Assembly: GCA_021798075.1 (NCBI GenBank)
Contig: JAJZYO010000166.1
Span: 1 to 5,332, forward strand
Origin: Actinomycetes bacterium
Lineage (GTDB): Bacteria; Actinomycetota; Acidimicrobiia; Acidimicrobiales; Palsa-688
DNA length: 5,332 bases
Direction of reading: 5' to 3'
The notes below the pieces were generated by a model. That model worked only from the letters and a program-made list of their open reading frames with translations, did not search any database and was not told where the DNA came from. Made by a program: the position numbers and the translations under genes. Shown piece by piece: positions 1 to 5,332 of this stretch (positions are counted from its first letter, which is position 1; each line of letters opens with the position of its first letter).

Positions 1-57
1 ACAGCCGTACCGGAGGGCGCCGTCGTCTCGGTCGTGCCCGCCGTGGCCGGCGGCTGA
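1..57 (+). CDS. C-terminal end of a MoaD/ThiS-like sulfur carrier protein (partial)
   Basis: The frame beginning at base 1 is open and reads TAVPEGAVVSVVPAVAGG before a TGA at 55-57. A short hydrophobic strand followed by a Pro and a terminal Gly-Gly is the typical end of MoaD/ThiS/CysO ubiquitin-fold sulfur carriers. In that family the terminal glycine is adenylated by an E1-like enzyme and then loaded as a thiocarboxylate that donates sulfur to molybdopterin, thiamin thiazole or cysteine synthesis. Only 18 residues of a protein that is usually 80-95 residues long are visible, so the acceptor pathway cannot be told. The gene lies on the same strand as groL, but the groL promoter region separates them. 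The call rests on the tail alone; an unrelated protein ending in GG is possible. Confidence 0.6.
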   Translation, partial: TAVPEGAVVSVVPAVAGG

Positions 58-87
58 GCCAACTTTTCCTCCTTCTCGGTATCGACC

Positions 88-116
88 TTGCGCGGTAGTG
101 GTCGTTACGCTGTAGT
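88..116 (+). promoter_or_regulatory. Candidate groL promoter (-35 TTGCGC, -10 TGTAGT)
   Basis: TTGCGC at 88-93 and TGTAGT at 111-116 are separated by 17 bp, the optimal spacing for a housekeeping sigma factor. The -10 hexamer matches TATAAT at four of six positions; the -35 keeps only the TTG. Transcription would start around 122-124, inside the CIRCE operator, which is the usual arrangement for HrcA repression. The assignment depends mostly on this geometry, since both hexamers are imperfect. Confidence 0.5.
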
Positions 117-117
117 G

Positions 118-144
118 TTAGCAGTCGACGTGTTCGAGTGCTAA
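118..144 (+). promoter_or_regulatory. CIRCE operator (HrcA binding site) upstream of groL
   Basis: The left arm TTAGCAGTC (118-126) and right arm GAGTGCTAA (136-144) are separated by exactly 9 bp. The CIRCE consensus is TTAGCACTC-N9-GAGTGCTAA, so the right arm is perfect and the left arm has a single change (C to G at 124). CIRCE is bound by the HrcA repressor, whose folding depends on GroEL, giving heat-shock control by titration. The site overlaps the predicted transcription start and lies 54 bp before the groL start codon. The hrcA gene is not in the window. Confidence 0.93.
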
Positions 145-1827
<1,683 letters not shown>

Positions 1828-1877
1828 GCAGGCGGGGACCTGCGCTGTAGCGGGCGACCCTCGTAAGTAGCTTGCAA

Positions 1878-1907
1878 AAAAGGGGCACTTTTCGGAGTGC
1901 CCCTTTT
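1878..1907 (+). terminator. Intrinsic terminator of groL
   Basis: AAAAGGGGCACT (1878-1889) and AGTGCCCCTTTT (1896-1907) form a perfect 12-bp stem. A T-G wobble (1890/1895) can extend it and close a TTCG loop at 1891-1894, giving the very stable UUCG-type hairpin. The right arm ends in four T, and the left arm begins in a run of six A (1876-1881), so the opposite strand also has a T tract and the element could act in both directions. It lies 50 bp after the groL stop. Confidence 0.92.
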
Positions 1908-1923
1908 CGCGCGTTGTACCCTG

Positions 1924-1943
1924 GACTTGCTGGCAAGCAAGTC
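1924..1943. promoter_or_regulatory. 20-bp dyad in the leader of the LapA-domain gene
   Basis: GACTTGC (1924-1930) and GCAAGTC (1937-1943) form perfect 7-bp inverted arms around a 6-bp centre. The element lies between the groL terminator and the ribosome binding site of the next gene. A TACCCT hexamer at 1917-1922 fits the TANNNT form of an actinobacterial -10, which would put the transcription start near 1929 inside the dyad, as for a repressor operator. No convincing -35 is seen. A weak RNA hairpin or chance are alternatives. Confidence 0.35.
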
Positions 1944-1979
1944 ATCGTCAAGGAGCCCCAGCAAAAGGAGGGGTCGCCT

Positions 1980-2426
1980 ATGTCTTCAGAAAAGGCCAAT
2001 CCGGGCCCAGGTGACGCCGAGGACCAGCTCGCCGGGGAGGACCAGCTCGCCGGGGCACCCCCGGCGCTCGGAGATGGCTCGCAAGCGCCTTCGCCTGGCA
2101 CCGACGCCTCTGGGGCCGCCCCGCCCGAGGGCAAGAAGGGCGCCCCTGCGACTAGGACAAGCGCGGCTTGGACGGCCTTGGCCATTGGCCTCGCGCTGCT
2201 GGTCGTGATGGTCGTCTTCGTACTCGAAAACCTTCAGGACGTGAAGGTGACCTTCTTTGGCATCCATTGGAAGATCCCCCTGGCACTCGACCTTCTCTTG
2301 GCCGCAGCGCTTGGGGGTGCCGTGGTCTTCACTGCTGGAGCGCTACGGATGCTCCAGCTCCGCCTTCATGCGCGCCGTCACCGGGCCGGGTTGAAGAGGT
2401 CGGCCCACCGAGGGGCAGTGCCCTAA
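1980..2426 (+). CDS. LapA-domain (DUF1049) two-helix membrane protein
   Basis: The product is 148 residues. Residues 1-60 are a polar, Pro/Gly/Ala/acidic-rich and probably disordered cytoplasmic region containing a perfect EDQLAG duplication (14-25). Two hydrophobic helices follow, at about 62-82 and 100-121, joined by ENLQDVKVTFFGIHWKIPL. This helix, N-x-x-x-V-x-V-x-F-F-G-x-x-W/P connector, helix pattern is the hallmark of the lipopolysaccharide assembly protein A domain (PF06305). The tail from 123 on is very basic (RLHARRHRAGLKR), as in cytoplasmic ends of membrane proteins. In Gram-negatives the domain takes part in LPS assembly, but in actinobacteria its role is unknown. The ATG at 1980 is chosen because AAAGGAGG at 1964-1971 lies 8 nt before it; the frame is open further upstream, but that would run through the groL terminator. 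Confidence 0.88.
   Translation: MSSEKANPGPGDAEDQLAGEDQLAGAPPALGDGSQAPSPGTDASGAAPPEGKKGAPATRTSAAWTALAIGLALLVVMVVFVLENLQDVKVTFFGIHWKIPLALDLLLAAALGGAVVFTAGALRMLQLRLHARRHRAGLKRSAHRGAVP
2019..2054 (+). repeat. Perfect 18-bp tandem duplication inside the LapA-domain gene
   Basis: The 18-bp unit GAGGACCAGCTCGCCGGG occurs twice head to tail (2019-2036 and 2037-2054) with no mismatch. It is in frame and encodes EDQLAG twice in the disordered N-terminal region. The identity of the two copies at third codon positions suggests a recent slippage duplication. Confidence 0.95.
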
Positions 2427-2483
2427 GGAGGACCTCGGCGCGCGAAAGGGCCGACCGGCCGGGGACATGACCTAAAGGGCGGA

Positions 2484-2496
2484 TAGCCTGGCACCG
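2484..2496 (+). promoter_or_regulatory. Candidate leaderless promoter (-10 TAGCCT) of chdC
   Basis: TAGCCT at 2484-2489 fits the TANNNT -10 consensus common in actinobacteria. It lies exactly 7 bp before the A of the chdC ATG at 2497, so transcription could begin at the start codon itself. No good Shine-Dalgarno sequence precedes that ATG: the best stretch, GGGCGGA at 2477-2483, is 13 nt away. No clear -35 hexamer is seen, which is often the case for such promoters. Read-through from the LapA-domain gene, 70 nt upstream, is the alternative. Confidence 0.4.
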
Positions 2497-3183
2497 ATGC
2501 CTGTGGAGCAGTTGGTCCCGAGAGAAGGCTGGGTGGTCCTCCACTTGTTCTGGAAGTTGGGGCCGCGTTCGGACGTGGAGGCCATAACGGCGGCGGTGAA
2601 GGCAGCAGAGGGAGCAGGAGTGCAGGTCGTCACCTTTGCGGTGCTCGGCCACAAGGCGGATCTCGGTTCCATGCTCCTCGGGCCTGACATTGTCACACTT
2701 CGCCAGGCGCAGAGCACCCTCGCCCTCGCCGGCCTCGAGCTGGCAACGTCGTATGTCTCGCTCACCGAAGTCTCGGAGTACGCGCGCGGGATGCCACCCG
2801 AACGCCTCGAGCCCCGCCTCCACCCTCAGCTGCCTCCCGATGGTATGCGGGCACTGTGCTTCTACCCGATGTCGAAACGGCGCGAGGCCACCGATAACTG
2901 GTACCAGCTGGACTACGAGGCCCGGCTGAGCCTTATGCGCGAGCACGGCGCGAGCGGGCACCGCTTCGCCGGGAGGGTACTGCAGTTGGTCACCGGTTCC
3001 ACTGGGCTGGACGACTACGAGTGGGGGGTTACGCTGTTCGCCTGCACCCCCGACGACCTGAAAGAGTGCGTGCACGCCATGCGCTTCGACGAGGCTTCCG
3101 CGCGCTATGCCGACTTCGGCCCCTTTTATACCGGCGTGGTCGCCTCTGTCGAAGACGTGCTCGGGCTTTGTGGGGCTAGCTGA
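2497..3183 (+). CDS. chdC: Coproheme decarboxylase (chlorite dismutase family, HemQ)
   Basis: This 228-residue enzyme oxidatively decarboxylates coproheme III to heme b with hydrogen peroxide, the last step of the coproporphyrin-dependent heme pathway of Gram-positive bacteria. The family signature is clear from residue 122 on: FYPMSKRR, NWYQLDYEAR, LMREHG, TGSTGLDDYEWGVTLFA, MRFDEASARYADFGPFYTG. By spacing against the Geobacillus enzyme (Y145, K149, H172, Q185), the catalytic tyrosine is Y123, the propionate-binding lysine K127, the proximal heme ligand H150 and the distal glutamine Q163; all are present. It is therefore a heme-synthesis enzyme rather than a true chlorite dismutase, which carries a distal arginine. 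An in-frame TAA at 2473-2475 limits the start; ATG at 2497 is the first good codon after it. It ends 2 nt before larE, so the two are probably co-transcribed. Confidence 0.95.
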   Translation: MPVEQLVPREGWVVLHLFWKLGPRSDVEAITAAVKAAEGAGVQVVTFAVLGHKADLGSMLLGPDIVTLRQAQSTLALAGLELATSYVSLTEVSEYARGMPPERLEPRLHPQLPPDGMRALCFYPMSKRREATDNWYQLDYEARLSLMREHGASGHRFAGRVLQLVTGSTGLDDYEWGVTLFACTPDDLKECVHAMRFDEASARYADFGPFYTGVVASVEDVLGLCGAS

Positions 3184-3185
3184 TC

Positions 3186-4019
3186 ATGGACGACAAGCTC
3201 CTTCGGCTCCGCGAGTGGCTCGGCCATCTCGAAGCGGTCGTGGTCGCCTTCAGCGGCGGGGCTGACTCCGCCTTCCTCGCTTGGGTGGCCAACGACGTTC
3301 TCGGTCCGGAGCGCTCGCTCGCTGTGACGGCCGTGTCCCCTTCGTTGGCTCGCTCCGAGCTGGCTGACTGCCGTTGTTTGGCAGCGGAGTGGGGGCTTGG
3401 CTACCGAGAGGCCGAGACCCACGAGCTCTCCCGTGACTCCTATGCGGCCAACGGGCGGGACCGCTGCTGGCACTGCAAGGACGAGCTAATGAGGGCGCTC
3501 CTGCCTCTAGCGGCAGAGTTGGGAGAGGTCTCCGGTAGGGGCCCGGCCGCTGTAGTGCTCGGCGTCAACGTCGACGACCTATCTGATTACCGGCCCGGCC
3601 AAGCGGCTGCAAAGGCCGCCGGCGCCCGTTTCCCCCTCGTCGAAACGGGCTTCACCAAGGCTCTCGTCCGAGAGGCGTCCAGGTCGCTCGGCCTGCGCAC
3701 ATGGGACAAGCCTGCTGCTGCTTGCCTCGCGTCGCGGCTCCCTTACGGCACGCCTGTCACCGTCGGCACCCTGGGCGCCGTGGCGAGGGCGGAGGAGGCC
3801 CTGAAGGCGCTCGGCTTCCTTGCGCTCCGGGTCCGCCACTACGGCGACCTCGCCCGCGTCGAGCTCCCGTTGGCCGAGATCGGCCGCGCCGTGGAGCACC
3901 GTGAGCAGCTCGTTTCGGCTGTGAAGTCGGCCGGCTACCGTTACGTGACCCTCGACTTGGAGGGTCTTCGCTCTGGCAATCTAAACGGCACAGCGCAGAA
4001 GGTGGGGGTGGCTCCTTGA
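3186..4019 (+). CDS. larE: LarE-type ATP-dependent sacrificial sulfur transferase
   Basis: The product is 277 residues, the normal LarE length. LarE adenylates a carboxylate of pyridinium-3,5-biscarboxylate mononucleotide and gives up the sulfur of its own cysteine to make the dithiocarboxylate precursor of the nickel-pincer cofactor of lactate racemase. The PP-loop SGGADS sits at 23-28. RCWHCKDEL (93-101), GVNVDDLSDYRPG (126-138) and WDKPAAACLASRLPYG (173-188) are LarE motifs; C180 matches the sacrificial C176 of the Lactobacillus enzyme. RVRHYGDLARVEL (215-227) and DLEGLRSGNLNG near the end are also typical. C94 and C97 form a CxxC pair whose role I cannot tell. The ATG lies 2 nt after the chdC stop, implying translational coupling. 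No larA, larB or larC is in the window, so the product could serve another nickel-pincer enzyme, or the protein could act as a more general sulfur donor. Confidence 0.93.
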   Translation: MDDKLLRLREWLGHLEAVVVAFSGGADSAFLAWVANDVLGPERSLAVTAVSPSLARSELADCRCLAAEWGLGYREAETHELSRDSYAANGRDRCWHCKDELMRALLPLAAELGEVSGRGPAAVVLGVNVDDLSDYRPGQAAAKAAGARFPLVETGFTKALVREASRSLGLRTWDKPAAACLASRLPYGTPVTVGTLGAVARAEEALKALGFLALRVRHYGDLARVELPLAEIGRAVEHREQLVSAVKSAGYRYVTLDLEGLRSGNLNGTAQKVGVAP

Positions 4020-4258
4020 CCAAGCCCGTGAAGGTGCGCCTCACGTTCCCTGAGGCGCTCGTACCAGAGCCGGTTATAGCCAAGCTCGCCCTTGAGCACG
4101 GGGTGATCGCCAACATACGGCGCGCCAACGTGGAGGACGATACCGGTTGGATCGTGTGTGAGCTCGACGGGACGACCGAGGCGCTCGACTCCGCCGCGGC
4201 GTGGCTGGAGGCTACTGGGATCAAGGTCGACTGGCTCGAAGGCCAGGTGGAGAGCTAA
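4016..4258 (+). CDS. Free-standing NIL-domain protein
   Basis: This 80-residue protein is almost entirely one NIL domain (PF09383), residues about 5-77. The pattern VRLTFPEALVPEPVIAKLA, then HGVIANIRRANVEDDTGWIV, then ELDGTTEALDSAAAWLEATG is the usual beta-alpha-beta-beta-alpha-beta ferredoxin-like fold. The domain is best known as the methionine-sensing C-terminus of the MetN transporter ATPase and also occurs fused to ferredoxins linked to sulfur metabolism. Here it stands alone with no Cys cluster. The TTG start at 4016 overlaps the larE stop in TTGA, and AAGGTGG at 3999-4005 lies 10 nt upstream, which supports this start over the in-frame GTG codons at 4028 and 4034. Coupling with larE suggests a helper or regulatory role in sulfur transfer; this is inference. 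Its stop overlaps that of the converging gene. Confidence 0.88.
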   Translation: MTKPVKVRLTFPEALVPEPVIAKLALEHGVIANIRRANVEDDTGWIVCELDGTTEALDSAAAWLEATGIKVDWLEGQVES

Positions 4259-5332
4259 CCGGTTTTCTTGTCGAGCCGGCGGTTACGCCAGCCAAGGAAC
4301 TCAAGCACCAGCCAAGTGACGAGCGGGATCACACCCGCAAGGGTCAGAAGTACCGGCCTGGCCAGTCCCGCGCCTCCAGTTGCTGGCACGTCGCCTTCGG
4401 CGACGACCAGGATGACCTTCGCGAGCTGGGTCTTCTTGCCGGCGGCCGAGGTACCGACCACCTTGATCTTGTCCGTTTCGGGAGCACGTGCGGGCACCGC
4501 GACCGATGCTTTGAAGCTGCCGTCCGACTTCGTCACCACGGAACCCGTTACCTGGGGCCCCTTGGTGTCGAGCACGATCTCCACCTTGGAAGTGCCCTTG
4601 AACCCCGAGCCGGAGAGCTTGAGGGGTTTGCCGGCAACCGCCCTTTCGGGGGCCTCGACTATCGGCGCCGTGTCGGCAGGAGGAGGTGCGGCAACGATCG
4701 CCGCGGGAGGCCGCCGTTTGACCGTCGTAGGGGGCCCACTTGCAGTGGCGTCGCGGTCGGGAGCGCCAGTATGGGCGCCTGGGTGGGTGGTGCCCGCCAA
4801 GGTCGTGTGGCTGCGCCTGCCGCCCGAGCTGCCACTAGCACCTGAGAGGCTGGGTCTTCCTGAGCTGGTGGACGAGCTGTCGCCGGCGCGCGAAGGCGTG
4901 GCGTGACGGCTGGTCGTCGTAGAGCTGGCCGCTGCCGCCAGGGCGTTGGGGGCCGGCTGGGACAGCCTCGCCGGCACCGCCGCTGGCGGTGATGCCGGAG
5001 TGGTCGTGGTTGTTACCCCACCGGGGGGGCGCAGGGTCGTTGCCGGTGCCGTGGCTCCGGCCCCCCCACCACGCCCGGCCTGAGTGGTGGCGCCCTGCCC
5101 GCCTGTAGCCGTCGACGCCGGGGTCACCGCCGGCTGGCCGGTATAGCCCGGCGAGCTTCCCGAAGAGCCAGTGGCGCTGGTCGGGACGGTGGTCGTCGAA
5201 GTCGAGGTACCAGGCAGGCTCGACGTGCTCGGAGCGGTCGTAGCAGCCCCGCCGGGCACCGTCGTGGTGGGCTCCCCTCCGGGGACAGAGGTACCCGGAA
5301 GGGTCGAAGTGCCAGTGGTCGTGCAAGGGACG
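4255..5332 (-). CDS. Sortase-type surface protein, C-terminal part (partial, start beyond the window)
   Basis: The minus-strand frame is open from the right edge to a TAG at 4255-4257, about 358 residues. An internal GTG at 5257-5259 could be a start, but the reading frame and the same low-complexity composition continue to base 5332, so the true N-terminus with any signal peptide is probably outside. About 220 residues are a Thr/Ser/Pro/Gly/Ala-rich stalk (4666-5331). A roughly 90-residue beta-rich domain follows (4393-4665: PLKLSGSGFKG, VEIVLDTKG, SDGSFKASVAVP, KVVGTSAAGK), resembling Ig-like/IPT-type extracellular domains. The end has VPATG, a hydrophobic helix and a basic tail (WRNRRLDKK), the layout of a cell-wall sorting signal. 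It may be an adhesin or wall-spanning protein; the ligand is unknown. The plus-strand frames here are Arg-rich shadows. Confidence 0.75.
   Translation of the reverse strand, partial: VPCTTTGTSTLPGTSVPGGEPTTTVPGGAATTAPSTSSLPGTSTSTTTVPTSATGSSGSSPGYTGQPAVTPASTATGGQGATTQAGRGGGAGATAPATTLRPPGGVTTTTTPASPPAAVPARLSQPAPNALAAAASSTTTSRHATPSRAGDSSSTSSGRPSLSGASGSSGGRRSHTTLAGTTHPGAHTGAPDRDATASGPPTTVKRRPPAAIVAAPPPADTAPIVEAPERAVAGKPLKLSGSGFKGTSKVEIVLDTKGPQVTGSVVTKSDGSFKASVAVPARAPETDKIKVVGTSAAGKKTQLAKVILVVAEGDVPATGGAGLARPVLLTLAGVIPLVTWLVLEFLGWRNRRLDKKTG
4258..4389 (-). other. LPXTG-like cell-wall sorting signal (VPATG, helix, basic tail)
   Basis: The last 44 residues of the minus-strand surface protein contain VPATG (4375-4389), then a short Gly/Ala linker, a hydrophobic helix (VLLTLAGVIPLVTWLVLEFL) and the charged end RNRRLDKK. 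Order and spacing match class sortase substrates, in which cleavage occurs between T and G and the protein is joined to the peptidoglycan. The first residue is V rather than L, so a plain membrane-anchored protein is possible. No sortase gene is in the window. Confidence 0.6.
5204..5312 (-). repeat. Two degenerate 25-bp repeats in the stalk (84-bp period)
   Basis: Copies at 5204-5228 and 5288-5312 match at 21 of 25 positions and start 84 bp (28 codons) apart, so they keep the reading frame. Both encode a T-S-T/S-S/T-LPGTS-like peptide within the Thr/Ser-rich stalk. The surrounding TTTVP stretches are similar in composition, pointing to growth of the stalk by repeat duplication followed by drift. 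The array may continue past the window edge. Confidence 0.55.

Noticed and set aside
44..70. Possible terminator at the end of the sulfur carrier gene (TGGC...GCCA followed by TTTT)
   Set aside because: Only 4 pairs with a 10-nt loop; too weak to call.
1828..1843. Hairpin GCAGG-N6-CCTGC just after the groL stop
   Set aside because: The stem is only 5 bp with no T tract; the strong terminator 35 bp further on explains transcript ending.
1872..1979. Upstream in-frame extension of the LapA-domain gene to a TTG at 1872
   Set aside because: It would begin inside the groL terminator hairpin, has no ribosome binding site, and the ATG at 1980 has an excellent one (AAAGGAGG, 8 nt away).
2424..2431. 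TAAGGAGG at the stop of the LapA-domain gene as a ribosome binding site
   Set aside because: No ATG, GTG or TTG lies at a suitable distance after it, so no gene can be assigned.
2329..3075. Minus-strand open frame opposite chdC
   Set aside because: It is antisense to a conserved enzyme, and its His/Arg/Leu-rich product is typical of shadow frames.
4201..4906. Plus-strand open frames opposite the surface protein gene
   Set aside because: Their products are Arg/Pro-rich without recognisable motifs, while the minus strand gives a coherent stalk, domain, sorting signal and helix.
4835..5326. Second minus-strand frame overlapping the stalk region
   Set aside because: Its His/Arg/Gly-rich product has no motif; the other minus frame continues into a domain and a membrane helix.

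Overview
The window is GC-rich and gene-dense and looks like a piece of an actinobacterial chromosome, most plausibly from the Acidimicrobiia. That placement is inferred from the style of the GroEL protein (N-terminus [20 protein letters not shown]), CIRCE-type control of groL, TTG/GTG start use, a possible leaderless promoter and a high-GC surface protein with a sortase-like tail. No single marker proves it. No mobile element, CRISPR array, tRNA or rRNA is visible.

Left part (1-1910): the window opens with the last 18 codons of a MoaD/ThiS-like ubiquitin-fold sulfur carrier ending in Gly-Gly. A heat-shock promoter region follows, with a near-perfect CIRCE operator (118-144), then a complete groL (199-1827) with no groES beside it. 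A strong intrinsic terminator with a UUCG loop (1878-1907) closes the groL unit.

Middle part (1911-4258): a 148-residue two-helix LapA-domain (DUF1049) membrane protein has its own leader containing a 20-bp dyad. After a 70-nt gap come three tightly packed genes: coproheme decarboxylase (chdC/hemQ), a LarE-type sacrificial sulfur transferase, and a free-standing NIL-domain protein. The chdC-larE gap is 2 nt, and larE and the NIL gene overlap by 4 nt (TTGA), so the three are probably one operon. It joins the last step of heme synthesis by the coproporphyrin route with sulfur insertion of the nickel-pincer type. The usual LarE partners (LarB, LarC, LarA) are not in the window.

Right part (4255-5332, minus strand): a convergent gene overlaps the NIL gene stop by 4 nt. 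It encodes the C-terminal part of a secreted, wall-anchored-looking protein: a long Thr/Ser/Pro/Gly-rich stalk, a beta-sandwich-like domain, then a VPATG sorting-like motif, a hydrophobic helix and a basic tail. Its N-terminus lies beyond the right edge.

The most interesting points are the chdC-larE-NIL cluster, a ChdC whose active site looks Firmicute-like rather than actinobacterial, and the sortase-like surface protein. I do not see clear evidence for a wholly new system; the LarE-NIL pair is the best candidate for an undescribed functional link.
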